Origin: Turritopsis dohrnii
Lineage: Eukaryota; Cnidaria; Hydrozoa; Anthoathecata; Oceaniidae
Direction of reading: 5' to 3'
Assembly (NCBI GenBank): GCA_027922465.2
Contig: BQMF02000260.1
Coordinates: 1 to 64,000, forward strand
DNA: 64,000 nt
Positions 51,101 to 61,594 of this stretch are shown here, piece by piece. Every line of letters begins with the position of its first letter. Position 1 is the stretch's first letter. Under the pieces are notes generated by a model. It searched no databases. It worked only from the letters and a program-made list of their open reading frames with translations, and was not told where the DNA came from. Made by a program: the position numbers and the translations under genes.

Positions 51101-51796
51101 CCAAGGAATCTGTTAAGCAAAAGATCATCATCTTTGTGGGACTTAGCAATCAACACCTTACTTAAATTGAATAGAATCAAAGTTATTCAAGCAGTCAGTT
51201 ATTAAGCATCTTACAAAGATAAGAGAGAAGAAAACATAATACACCACCATATATTATACCTGGGACTTTTCTCTACAGGTTGTTGTGTAACAAGTTTTTC
51301 TTTTTCATCCTGGTTTTTTACCAAGATTACAGACGTTGAGGAACCAGGTGAACCAAAAATAGATGCGCATTCAAGTGGTGAATTGAATGATGGGGAACCA
51401 AGTGGTGAAGTAAAGAGGGAAGAAGAAGGAGAGCCCAGATCTGGATCGGAATACTCAATTTCAACGGTATCATAGCCAGAATTTTTATAGCTTCTGTTTA
51501 GTAATGGCTAAGCGTTTACAAGATCCAGGTTCTGACTCTAGAGAACTTCTTCTTTTCTTGTTTCCCCCAGCAGCAGCAGGAGTAATTCCCTCATTGAACG
51601 TAAGTAAACCTACATGGACAATCGAACAGACTTTTCTGGGAAAATCATTTTGAGATGCACAAGACAAAAGCCACTCAAAACAACTGAAGTTCGTGTTGAA
51701 ATTTTGCCTTAAAACTTTGAACTTTTGAAGTAAATCCTCCGCTTTTTTACCATACCCGATTGTGAACTTTATATGTTTACCACGATTATTCGCCAT
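48169..51796 (-). pseudogene. Transposase-like (RNase H-fold, Kolobok-like?) gene, about 13 exons, one premature stop
   Basis: Exons checked in phase, 3' end first: 48169-48305, 48380-48608, 48741-49046, 49274-49356, 49466-49595, 49718-49803, 49887-50279, 50354-50571. Further exons are likely near 50702-50763, 50850-50914, 51083-51161 and 51260-51480, and the first is 51485-51796 (ATG 51796). Key blocks: LIICGDCQMDSPG, ATKGAYTFSDYESGKL, AEVWTDSHMTIKSIM and FHSLDVWHKATKIPKK, giving a D..D..D/H pattern of a DDE-type nuclease. The family is common in cnidarian, mollusc and fish genomes; the Kolobok link is tentative. In exon 49887-50279 an in-frame TAA (50077-50079) interrupts SGGQLH and FHRLCKFLNLSSTS. 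Convergent with the ballast gene, 46 bp apart. Confidence 0.68.
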
Positions 51797-52208
51797 TTTG
51801 ATTTTGATTTTGATTTGTCGCTCGTTCCAGACCTATTTTCTATTGTTCTAAAGAGAGATTCCCACTGCTGACATCAGCACAGTGCATCTTGCAGCTCTAC
51901 TTATAACAGTTCATTATCTTTAAGTAAAATTTCGAAAGTATTCTTGTGGCAAGTACTTTTACTGCTTCCGTTTTGCGCCATCTGGCTCTTTTATTTTTTG
52001 TTTTGCTTGCAGTTAGCGTTATTCTTTTTTTTCATGATGTCCGTTATTTGTATCAATAGAAGGCTCGTAGTTTTTTTTTTCAGTGAAAAGGGACGAACAA
52101 AGATGTGACACTAATTACATTAATGAAATGTTTTTTTTGCTTTTTTTTGTTCTCTCGTATTTCTTTCTGTTCATATCTCAGTTGAATTTCTCAAGCAACA
52201 ATGGCTAG
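51797..52208. other. Upstream flank of the transposase-like gene
   Basis: A (TTTTGA)n-like stretch at 51797-51818 next to the ATG, then T-rich sequence. No TIR for the 46.7-51.8 kb pair was found here. No gene seen. Confidence 0.4.
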
Positions 52209-52641
52209 TCTATATATTAATATTCGACTCTCTGTTTGTTTGTTTGTTTGTTTGTTTGTCACGCAAAATGGTAGGTGAACTGTGAGAGAAATCATTTTTT
52301 ATCTTTTGCGACGTCAGCATGAAGCCATTCCATTGAGACCCAAATAGAACGCGACGTTTAGGGAAAATTATCTCGGTAACTAATAGGGATAACTGACGTT
52401 TTTTGGGGTCCGCGATACAGGCGATGGGGTGACGAAAAATTTGGATCTAATTTTTTGGGGGACAGTTCTATGACGTCATAAAATTTTTTGATCAACGCTA
52501 TCTCTGTAACGGTTGGTCGTAGTGGAACTATCCCATACATTTTTTCGGTTTTTCGAGCTCGACAACATGGGTACCGTATCATTGCCAATTCTGTAATTTT
52601 ATTTTTCGTGAACTCAACGCAGGCTTGGCATGGGCGGCTAG
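52209..52641 (+). mobile_element. Non-autonomous Helitron-like element, copy 1 of a tandem pair
   Basis: Starts TCTATATATTAATA and ends GGCGGCTAG, abutting copy 2. It includes a (GTTT)n run at about 52237-52259 and a body near-identical in layout to copy 2 (GCAAAATGGTAG, CCATTCCATTGAGACCCAAA, ATCTCTGTAACGGTTG). TC...CTAG ends fit Helitrons. Confidence 0.65.
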
Positions 52642-53099
52642 TCTATATATTAATAGCCGATTTTCTGTCTGTTTGTTTGTTTGTCTGCCTGTTTGTCTGT
52701 TACGCAAAATGGTAGTGTGGGCTGTGAGAGAAATTATTTCTTATCTTATCTTTTGCGCTACATCAGTGTGAAGCCATTCCATTGAGACCCAAATAGAACA
52801 CGACGTTTAGGGTAAATTACCTCGGTAACCAATACTGACAACTGACGTTTTTGGGGGTCCGCGATACAGGCGACGGGTTGACGAAAATTTGGGTCTAATT
52901 TTTGGGGGAGCCGGGTCTGTGACGTCATCAAAATTTTTGATCAGCGCTATCTCTGTAACGGTTGATCGTAACAAATCGATCCCATACATTTTTGATCAGT
53001 TTTTCGAGCTCTACAACATTGCCAATTTCTAAATTTAATTTTTCGTGAACTCAATGCAGGTTGAACATGGGCGGCGGGCGACGCCGCCTTGGCGGCTGG
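52642..53099 (+). mobile_element. Non-autonomous Helitron-like element, copy 2
   Basis: Starts TCTATATATTAATA at 52642 and ends CTGG at 53099 after a GC hairpin GCCGCC-TT-GGCGGC (53083-53096), then T. A subterminal hairpin followed by CTRR is the Helitron 3' signature. No coding capacity; the 52358-52588 and 52807-52989 minus ORFs are matching non-coding frames in the two copies. Confidence 0.7.
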
Positions 53100-53996
53100 T
53101 ACTATTTTATTTATGGATTTAAAAAATTGCTAAAATAAATGGTGAGAGTCTTCATACTAACTCACCAGATATTTTAATTTTGAATTTGTTCATGTTTTGT
53201 TTTTTTAGCATAAATATTGTCTTTTTAGCACAAACATCAACAGATCGACCTGATTTAAATGAGTCGTGGAACATTTATGTGGAAGGAGAGGTGGCAGAGG
53301 ATGCCGAAGAGCAAGAAGGTTGAGGGGGAGGGCAGGAAAATCAGCATAGAGGGCGGAAAATTATAACTAGCACCATGAATTTATATGAACACTGTTTTCT
53401 TAGTGAGTTCAGTTTTGATATAAATTTATGGCGCCAATTTTCATTAGATGTTTTTTAAATGTACCGTTTTTTAGCCTCTTAGTTTAATCTTGTGCTCCGT
53501 TTTGCTTGCCTGAAATAAATTTGCTTTTGAAAATGAGAATGCTAGTAAAGTCTTCGTGCAACGGAAGGAACATGTAATCGCACAGTTTGTTTGGTATATT
53601 TTTATTAAATTTTACATAAGACTTTTAATAAATAACACAGTTAATATAATATTTATTATGTTATTTATAATGCTGTGTTAATCTCATATAGACTATTGTA
53701 TTCAGCTTCTATCTTTATGGTTAAAATGTTTAATGTAGGCTAATTTTGGTGTTCGGGATTCACCGTAACTAGCTGGAAGTGAACGCCTTATTTGTAAGAA
53801 TATCTTAAGAATATTTCCAGGGTGAGTTTCATAAGAATAGCGGGACATGGTGAAATCAGATACAGTAAATGCGCAAACAAATATATTCACAAATACGCAA
53901 ATCAATATGAACATCAAACATAAAGCTGTTTTCATAAGATATTTTTTTGTAGCCATAGAATACTTCACCCTCAACGAAATTTCACTATGCTTATAA
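53100..53996. other. Stretch with a possible terminal exon and a small ORF
   Basis: An acceptor-like TTTTTAG at 53222-53228 precedes an open segment (CACAAACATCAACAG..., STDRPDLNESWNIYVEGEV) ending at TGA near 53323, possibly the last exon of an unseen plus-strand gene. On the minus strand, 53702-54010 encodes a protein with a strong signal-anchor (ALCLMFILICVFVNIFVC) but no recognised domain; its first codons lie in the adjacent MITE arm. Both are weak. Confidence 0.3.
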
Positions 53997-54420
53997 AGCT
54001 CGGTTCCCATTAAGATTTAAAATGTTGAGCAACATTCGTACAACAAGTGTTGTACTACAATTGTACAACTGTCGTTGTGCAATCACATGTTTCCATTAAA
54101 TCTTTGATAAATTCTACATTCATTCAAAAAACGTATAAGATTATGTACTTTACAGAACATCGTGCGCTGTTGAGCAACTGCTCTCTGCTGTGTTCCATTG
54201 AAGTTTTACTTAAATAATGTCAACTATCGCCGACTGTTGTAGAGATAGAAAAATTTCTATCTCCACAACATGTGTTGTGCAACATGTCTTCTGTTGTACA
54301 ACAATCGTTCTGTTGCACGACATTTGTTTCCATCAATTGATATTGAATATCGTAAATTCTGTCTGTGCTACTGTTGTACGACTGTTGCTCAACATTTTCG
54401 ATTCTAATGGGAACCGAGCT
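53997..54420. mobile_element. MITE with TAA target duplication
   Basis: Terminal inverted repeats of about 38 bp start AGCTCGGTTCCCATTA. Left and right arms match with three or four mismatches. TAA flanks both ends (53994-53996 and 54421-54423). The interior is rich in GTTGTACAAC/GTTGTGCAAC palindromes. A 3-bp TWA-type duplication suggests PIF/Harbinger mobilisation. Confidence 0.85.
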
Positions 54421-55468
54421 TAAGAAGTATATGTATATGACTACGTTTCAAATGGGAAAGCAAAGTGATGAAATGTGTATAGTGACCAATACAATGCAAA
54501 TACTACGTAACATGTAAGTTAACACTTTCAAACTAACAAGTTGGCGTGAGAATGTCCCAACGGGCAAAATCGTCAAAAAATCACTGTGACGAAGAGCACA
54601 TTCTTTGAAATAGTGTGTATATTTCGTTAGAAACGACTCCTTCGCAAAGATTGTTCAACAAACTTGGCCACTGTGGTGTTTGTCTCACAAGTTGCGATCC
54701 TGCCATCATTTATAGCTACAGTTAAAAATCTTATAACAGAAAAATCAAATTCATGATGAAATGTAAAACGAAAATAAAAATGGCTACATCAACCTCGAAC
54801 CCAGGGCTTCTTGCCTTTTCGATATATGGATACTTCGTCGCCATCCCGTATATCGAAAAGGCAAGAAACCCTGGGTTCGAGGTGACAATCCAAAATTCTT
54901 TGTCCATTCGTCCAAGTCCATACCTTTATTCATTTCAACTTTTGTAGAAATTCACGTTTCCATCAATTTGCCTTAATTGAATAACCGTCCATCCTGGGAT
55001 ATCATCTGTCATATGTACTTGAACCAATAGATATTTCATAAACTCCTGTTAAAGCTGGAACATTGTGGCTCTATTCGACAAAACCCTAAACATGATTCAG
55101 GTTGTGTAGAAGATACCACATCCTGGCTTGTTGCATTAACGATTTTGTTCGATACTTTGGAAAAGTACAGATCATGTCTTGAAACACAAGATGGTGAATT
55201 TTGAGCATAATATAGTTCCAGCAAACATAACCCATACATGAAAATGTTTCACCTTATTTCCAATCAATTCTCTCCAATCGTGATCACACCCAATGGATTT
55301 TTGTTGATTTCCAGATTTAAAGAATAAAATAGAAACAAACGATCTAATATTGGAGTATAACCCGATCTCGCATCGAGGAACCAGTCTATGGTAATAGTGT
55401 CTGAAGCTAAAGAATACTTGATTCCAAAATAGAAAACTTTTGCTTGTTATTTTCGAAATATGTATCAA
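54421..55468. other. Intergenic with one foldback element
   Basis: No gene recognised. Holds the foldback element 54789-54885 and, at 55325-55395, one copy of a direct repeat shared with 60306-60378. Confidence 0.5.
54789..54885. repeat. Foldback element, copy 2
   Basis: Arms of about 37 bp (54789-54826, 54849-54885) beginning TCAACCTCGAACCCAGGGCT and containing TTGCCTTTTCGATATA are inverted with few mismatches around a short centre. The outer 23 bp match copy 1 at 9710-9776, showing one repeat family. Confidence 0.75.
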
Positions 55469-55578
55469 GACAAATCCAATTTTATTGCTACAAATTTTCG
55501 GTGGCTTCCGCACACCATGATCACGTACAAGTTTTTTCATAAAAGTTCCTAATTTATAAAACATTAATAATAGAAAAA

Positions 55579-57132
55579 TTAGTAAAGTGAAGTAATAGTT
55601 CTGTTAAGAGAAGGTTTGTCTCGGTTGATGAGTAAGCTCTCCTTCAGAGTTAATTTAAAGTCATTACTATTACTACCTATGCTAGTAAAATTACAAAACG
55701 ATGGAGTATAATCACAAACAAATCTATGGCCTCGAACCGCAGAAGGATGGTATAGACCGCTCACGGGTTTCTCAGTGAGATGCGATATACCTAAGTGTTC
55801 ACACATTCTGACCTTAAAATGGCGGATAGTTTTGCCGTAATAGGTGGCGTTGCAGCCACCGCACTTAAACTGATAAACAAGGCCAGAGCGTAGTAGCTTG
55901 GGAATGCGATCCTTAAACTGAAAAAAATTCCTGAGTCTACAAGTAGAGCGGAAAACAAATCGAACCGAGCAGTGAGGTAAATTGCTACGGAAAATACGAG
56001 ACAAACGAGTTCGAACCTGCAAAGAGAGACTGCCAAGAAACGGTAACATAATAAACAATTCTCTCTTAGCAACCGTGGGAATAGCTTCTTTGTTAGGAAG
56101 ACGTATCTTGTTGAGAAAAACTTTGATACAAAAATCTATGACATTCCTAGGATATTTGTTTTTACATAATATGATTCTGAGGTAACTAACTTCTTGATGA
56201 AACCTATCATAATCCGAACATAAACGATAACAACGGTACAAAAGTGAAAAAATTAGTCCGTGCTTAAAATATTCGGGAATAAAACTATCAAAATGGCTAT
56301 AAACACCACTAAATGTGGGTTTACGGTAGACATTGGTACAAAAACTACCACTCTCACGACTAACCAAAATATCCAAGAAAGGCAAACAATTATTATGCTC
56401 AACCTCCTTGGTGAAACGAGTATTAGGATGGAGAGAGTTCATATACGTAACAAATGATGCAACATGTTCAGCAGAGGAAAATAAAACAAATATATCATCA
56501 ACATAACGTCGATAATACAAAGGTTTAAATTCAACAGGACACTCTTCAAGCCATTTCTTTTCATAATAACACATGAAGACATTAGGTAAGGTTGGCCCAA
56601 GAGGACTACCCATGGCCACGCCATCGACCTGTTTATAATAAACATCATTAAAATCAAAAAAAGATTCAGTGGCGGCTAATTCAAGAAGTTTACGAAACTC
56701 TTTTTTAGGTAACCCGTTAACTCTTGTGCTATCGTCATCAAACAACTCATTAACACATATATCAATAGTCTCTTGAAGAGGGATGTTAGTGAACAAGGAC
56801 TCAACATCGACACTAGCCATAAACATAGAGTTTTCTTTCAAAATCTCTTCAGAAAAAGTGAAGGAATCTTTAACTGTATATTCATTGATAGTAAGGGAAG
56901 CTAAAATAGGTACAAGAAACTTGGCCAAGCTATATGTAAGAGTGCCTATAGCAGAAAGAATGGGTCAAAAAGGAGGCACACCATTCTTGGGTTCTTTATG
57001 AACTTTAGCTAAACCATAAAGAACACCAGGTCTAGAGCCAGTTGGACTGAGTTTCTTGTAAGTAGCATCGTCAATATAGCCATTATTGAGCATACTTCTA
57101 AACGCAGATTTCAATCTCTTTTCCATATTAAT
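55579..57132 (-). pseudogene. Penelope-like RT and GIY-YIG endonuclease, 3' part
   Basis: Open frame from 56928 (TTG, not a true start) to 55579. Upstream the same frame continues (KLSPTGSRPGVLYGLAKVHK) but has a TGA at 56965-56967. RT motifs: ASVDVESLFTNIPL, GVAMGSPLGP and the catalytic RYVDDIFVLF. The C-terminal GIY-YIG nuclease appears as LVYQFKCGGCNATYYGKT ... FKVRMCEHLG. This domain pair defines Penelope-like elements. Damaged by the stop and by the upstream insertion. Confidence 0.88.
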
Positions 57133-57990
57133 AACAAGAAGCCGCTTGGCTTGAAGACTTCAGGACGTAACACAACGATGCATATTTAGTCTCAAAATAC
57201 AACGTTGCCGAATTGCCAAATTATGTTCAAATCTAATAAAATGACTGGCAAATTTAAAATCAGCAACTTCTAATGGTGCGTTGTAGAAATTTTTATGAAT
57301 ATTGCAGAACTTTCTAAGTTTGATCCAAATTTGGCCCGAATTACCCATTTCTGGTCAAATCTGACAAAATGACTGACAAATTCGTAATCAGCACCTTTCA
57401 AATGTGATCGGTGCAAAAATTTTTGAAATTTGAAGAACTTTCTAAATTTTGGTCCAAATTTGACCTAAATTGGCCAATTTTAGTCAAACCTGGCAAAATA
57501 ATTGTCAAATTTGAAATCAGCACCTTTCAATTGTGATCTTTGCAAATTTTTGTGAAAAGTGAAGAATTTTTGGAATTTTGTCCAAATTTAGCCTAAATTG
57601 CCCAATTTTAGTCAAACCTGACAAAATCATTGTCAAATTTGAAATCAGCACCTTTCAATTGTGATCCGTGCAAAATTTCATGAAAATTGAAGAACTTTTG
57701 AAATTTGGTCCAAATTTGGCCTAAATTGCCCAATTTTAGTCAAACCTGGCAATATCATTGTCAAATTCCAAATCAGCACCTTTCAATTGTGATCCGTGCA
57801 AAATTTCATGAAAATTGGTCAACTGGAAGTCCTAATTTGACCAAATTTGCGAATTCGGCAACAATGTCATGTAAACGCTACACGAAAACGTTCATAACTT
57901 GGAGTAGTAGTAGGAGGAGGAGGAGGAGGAGGAGGAGAAACCACGGGTATTTTAAATACTTTACTCCACCACGGCTGTCCTAAAGTCAAT
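57133..57990. repeat. 858-bp insertion with about 128-bp tandem repeats, inside the Penelope RT
   Basis: AATCAGCACCTTTCAA recurs at 57385, 57515, 57643 and 57771 (spacing 130, 128, 128), with a more diverged unit near 57257. Each unit contains CCCAATTTTAGTCAAACCTG. A GGA microsatellite (57909-57936) lies near the right end. No coding sequence. The AAT trinucleotide borders both sides. Confidence 0.8.
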
Positions 57991-58854
57991 AAAATTAATA
58001 TCCTTTCCAGGTGGAATATTAATCTTAACAAATTTAGATTGATCTGTGAGTAATGACTCAACAGCATTAACATATACAGATTTGTCAATGATAACAACAG
58101 TGTTACCCTTATCAGCTTTTTGAATAACGAGGTTCTTTTGTTGAATAGGATTAGAAAATGCCTCAAACTCCTCTTTTGAGAGATTAGAGGGCCTAGAGCT
58201 GTTAGAATTATAATCGTGAAATGAAGTGAGACAAGTGTCCTGAAGCCTAGCTTTGATAGACGCTAAGGCTTCATCGGACAGATCATCTTTCTTAATATCA
58301 CGAAACAAAAGTTCAAAAGGTAGTAAATAATCAGCATAATCTAACTGTTTAGGTGGAATAGCAAAATTAAGACCCTTTGCTAGCAAACGTTTTTCACTTT
58401 CAGACAGGACATAACTAGAAAAATTGAAAATTACTTTGTCAGGATCTGTACAATCATCATCAGAGTTCCCATCTTTGTTACCAACCAAATTACTTAATTT
58501 TTTCTTCTGAATGTTGTCGTGAAGCTGTATTTTCTTGTCATTACTGACCAAAAACAGGGTGCAGACATGTGTGTAATCGAAGAACGATGTACTATCAGCG
58601 AGTGATTTTTTAACGAGGTTCACTTCTGAGCGTAAAGTTCTAACTTTCTGTCTCTTGATCTTGATCTCCTCAGTTAAAAAACTACGTTGACATTTCCGAT
58701 ATGTTACAGAGTTACGTAGTTGGCGGCTAGGCATTTTGAATTGTAGGAATTTAGGGATGACGTTATTCAATTGACAATTTTCAAGAAAGGTAATATCTAG
58801 TTCAGCTTTACGTAGTTTATAATCTACCTTCTCCAATTTACGGCAGAGTTTCAC
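57991..58854 (-). pseudogene. Penelope-like N-terminal part of the RT protein
   Basis: Open to 58854 (GTG; true start unclear). Lys/Leu-rich N-terminal region, then LSESEKRLLAKGLNFAIPPK, LSKEEFEAFSNPIQQKNLVI and the RT-family lead-in QKADKGNTVVIIDKSVYVNA. The last nine codons before the 57961 stop belong to the insertion. It belongs with 55579-57132. Confidence 0.85.
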
Positions 58855-58964
58855 TGTGACGTTTCCATGTATTTCCGGATGACTTCAACGACCGCACGAT
58901 CTTTTGGAAAACGTAGTTGCACCAGGAAAAGTAACAATAATGCTGCCACTCCATCTTAATATTT

Positions 58965-59913
58965 GTTTCACCAAGGAGGTTGAGCATAATAATTGTTTGC
59001 CTTTCTTGGATATTTTGGTTAGTCGTGAGAGTGGTAGTTTTTGTACCAATGTCTACCGTAAACCCACATTTAGTGGTGTTTATAGCCATTTTGATAGTTT
59101 TATTCCCGAATATTTTAAGCACGGACTAATTTTTTCACTTTTGTACCGTTGTTATCGTTTATGTTCGGATTATGATAGGTTTCATCAAGAAGTTAGTTAC
59201 CTCAGAATCATATTATGTAAAAACAAATATCCTAGGAATGTCATAGATTTTTGTATCAAAGTTTTTCTCAACAAGATACGTCTTCCTAACAAAGAAGCTA
59301 TTCCCACGGTTGCTAAGAGAGAATTGTTTATTATGTTACCGTTTCTTGGCAGTCTCTCTTTGCAGGTTCGAACTCGTTTGTCTCGTATTTTCCGTAGCAA
59401 TTTACCTCACTGCTCGGTTCGATTTGTTTTCCGCTCTACTTGTAGACTCAGGAATTTTTTTCAGTTTAAGGATCGCATTCCCAAGCTACTACGCTCTGGC
59501 CTTGTTTATCAGTTTAAGTGCGGTGGCTGCAACGCCACCTATTACGGCAAAACTATCCGCCATTTTAAGGTCAGAATGTGTGAACACTTAGGTATATTGC
59601 ATCTCACTGAGAAACCCGTGAGCGGTCTATACTATCCTTCTGCGGTTCGGGGCCATAGATTTGTTTGTGATTATACTCCATCGTTTTGTAATTTTACTAG
59701 CATAGGTAGTGATAGTAATGACTTTAAATTAACTCTGAAGGAGAGCTTACTCATCAACCGAGACAAACCTTCTCTTAACAGAACTATTACTTCACTTTAC
59801 TAATTTTTCTATTGTTAATGTTTTATAAATTAGGAACTTTTATGAAAAAACTTGTACGTGATCATGGTGTGCGGAAGCCACCGAAAATTTGTAGCAATAA
59901 AATTGGATTTGTC
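58965..59913 (+). mobile_element. 5'-truncated Penelope-like copy, inverted
   Basis: 949 bp, near-identical to the reverse complement of 55469-56417 (also 949 bp). It encodes the RT C-terminus and the GIY-YIG domain to the stop at about 59803, with a few substitutions (for example LGILHL for LGISHL, YYPS for YHPS). No RT active site. Head-to-head with the longer copy. Confidence 0.88.
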
Positions 59914-60106
59914 AACATTCTTTTTTTTCTGCATTCAATCAAGATGTATCAAGACGTTTAAAATTATTTGGTCAAAATAGTTTGAATGTAGAAAAGGTTA
60001 TCAAAATTTTTAAGAAAGACAGACGGGACGGAGGAAATTACAAGAAACAATTTAAGTTTTGAGTTCTATATTTGATTGCAAGATGAATGTTAATATATAA
60101 AACTAT

Positions 60107-60190
60107 CACCGCCATCCGCGAAATCCACCACGACCACGGCCACGGCCACGGCCACGAGGTTTGGCACCGGGCGGACTTGACGTGAAAAAA
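60107..60190 (-). CDS. Possible terminal exon encoding a Gly-Arg-rich tail
   Basis: The minus strand reads SPPGAKPRGRGRGRGRGGFR, then GWR and a stop near 60107. RG-rich tails occur in RNA-binding proteins (Sm/LSm, fibrillarin-like). No upstream exon was found, so this may be a relic of a captured gene end. Weak. Confidence 0.3.
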
Positions 60191-60305
60191 GATACAAATT
60201 GAATAAAATAGAAGCAAACAAGGATACCAGGAGCGGGTGGGCGGGAAATCTGGATTACGTTTCGGGCGCTTCGCGCCCTTACGTAAACCTCAATTCTATT
60301 TCACA

Positions 60306-60378
60306 AAATAGAAACAAACGATCCAATATTGGAGTATAGCCCGATCTCGCATCGAGGAATCCAGGCTATGGAAAATAG
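60306..60378 (+). repeat. Direct repeat of 55325-55395
   Basis: About 73 bp sharing AAAATAGAAACAAACGAT, ATATTGGAGTATA and CCCGATCTCGCATCGAGGA with 55325-55395 in the same orientation, with a few mismatches. The two copies flank the whole Penelope cluster. Could be two copies of a small repeat family or the edges of an older element into which the Penelope copies inserted. Confidence 0.6.
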
Positions 60379-60415
60379 CTTAAAGCTATTGCTCATAGCC
60401 ACCGTCAACCTCTCT

Positions 60416-61594
60416 TCAAAGCCTTTCAGATCTCAAAATATTTCCTTGAAACCCAGATTCATTAGTTATGTTTTTGTGATAAAATTTTCGAAAAGTTGAG
60501 TCAGATTTCCATTTTCCTCTTTTAACAATTTCCGTAAGGGAAATACCAGAAGACGAAGCTTTCGAAGTTGAGGCTGATCTGGTCGAGTGTGCTTTAAAGA
60601 TTTTTGTATCAATGCAACACATATCTTGCATATCTACTATCCATCTAGACACAGTGCAGGACCTAACAGGATGATAAGGTCGGACCAAAGATATTAGAAG
60701 TTGTTTATAATTGCCTCTTCTAGACTCAGTTCTCTTAAGATATTGATCTATTGTCCGACAAACACACAGACGGACATCTGTGTCATAAACTTTAAATTCA
60801 AACTTAGGCGCCTTTTGGCCTGGTTTCCAGGTTTTTGAAACTTCAGAAAAAGTGAAGATGTAAACATCCGGATATTTTGCTAAAAAGTCGATGTACAAAT
60901 TAGTAATTTCAGAAACTCTTGAAGCTGCTATCAATGATAACAAAGTTACTAACTTATAAGTAAGCAATTTGTCAGAAATAGAATCATCACTTGGAAGTGT
61001 TTTTATGAATTTCAAAGCCATTTCAACGTCCCAAATGAATTTATATCTAGGCACCGGTGGCCTCTCATTGAAAATTCCTGTCAATAAACTTGATACCTTG
61101 GGATGTTTGCCAACTAAAATTCCTTCCACAGGTTCCTGATAGGCAGAAATTGTCGATCGGTGAGACGCAATATAATTGTAACCGTAACCCTGGTCAAAAC
61201 GTTCCGCTAAATAATCTAGAATTATAGGTACATCACATGAAGTGGGATTAGCCTGTTTCCCACTACACCAACTATCAAACTTTCTCCAGGCCGTTTCATA
61301 ATTAGATTTTGTTCCATCTCTTCGTGGATTGGAGATGAGATTGGAAGCCCTTTCCGAAATTCCTTCTGCAGATAGTTTTTTTCCTGAGACTTTCCATGCC
61401 AGGAGTCTCAAGGAGTGGTTGCTTAAGAGATTTTCGTGACAGGGTAGAAGAATTGGAATTGCTACAGCCATTTCCATTAGTTTTGGGAACCAAGACTTAG
61501 TTTGCCAATTTGGTGTTATTAGAATTAGGTTTGATCGTTCCCTTTGAACTTTTGCTAATACCCTTCCTATCAAATTGAATGGGCGAGAAAGCAT
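60416..61594 (-). CDS. DIRS tyrosine recombinase
   Basis: 392-codon frame, ATG at 61594. An N-terminal SAM-like domain (SNYETAWRKFDSWC ... DVPIILDYLAE) is followed by the catalytic domain with Arg in AASRVSEI (about 225), HSTR (about 337) and the nucleophile Tyr in FRKFYHK (about 370). It integrates circular cDNA without target duplication in this class. This ORF seems open; the upstream reading frames of the element are broken. Confidence 0.85.
   Translation of the reverse strand: MLSRPFNLIGRVLAKVQRERSNLILITPNWQTKSWFPKLMEMAVAIPILLPCHENLLSNHSLRLLAWKVSGKKLSAEGISERASNLISNPRRDGTKSNYETAWRKFDSWCSGKQANPTSCDVPIILDYLAERFDQGYGYNYIASHRSTISAYQEPVEGILVGKHPKVSSLLTGIFNERPPVPRYKFIWDVEMALKFIKTLPSDDSISDKLLTYKLVTLLSLIAASRVSEITNLYIDFLAKYPDVYIFTFSEVSKTWKPGQKAPKFEFKVYDTDVRLCVCRTIDQYLKRTESRRGNYKQLLISLVRPYHPVRSCTVSRWIVDMQDMCCIDTKIFKAHSTRSASTSKASSSGISLTEIVKRGKWKSDSTFRKFYHKNITNESGFQGNILRSERL

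Larger units (their letters stand above)
55469..58870 (-). mobile_element. Penelope-like element (RT + GIY-YIG), interrupted copy
   Basis: Minus-strand element: N-terminal part 57991-58854, then an 858-bp insertion (57133-57990), then the RT and endonuclease part 57132-55579, and a 3' tail to 55469. Removing the insertion joins the flanks at ATTAAT/AAAATT in a sensible reading. A second partial copy lies inverted at 58965-59913. Confidence 0.85.

Noticed and set aside
58904..58964. ORF start extending left of the truncated Penelope copy
   Set aside because: Those codons precede the shared arm and begin on TTG; they are read-through of unrelated sequence.
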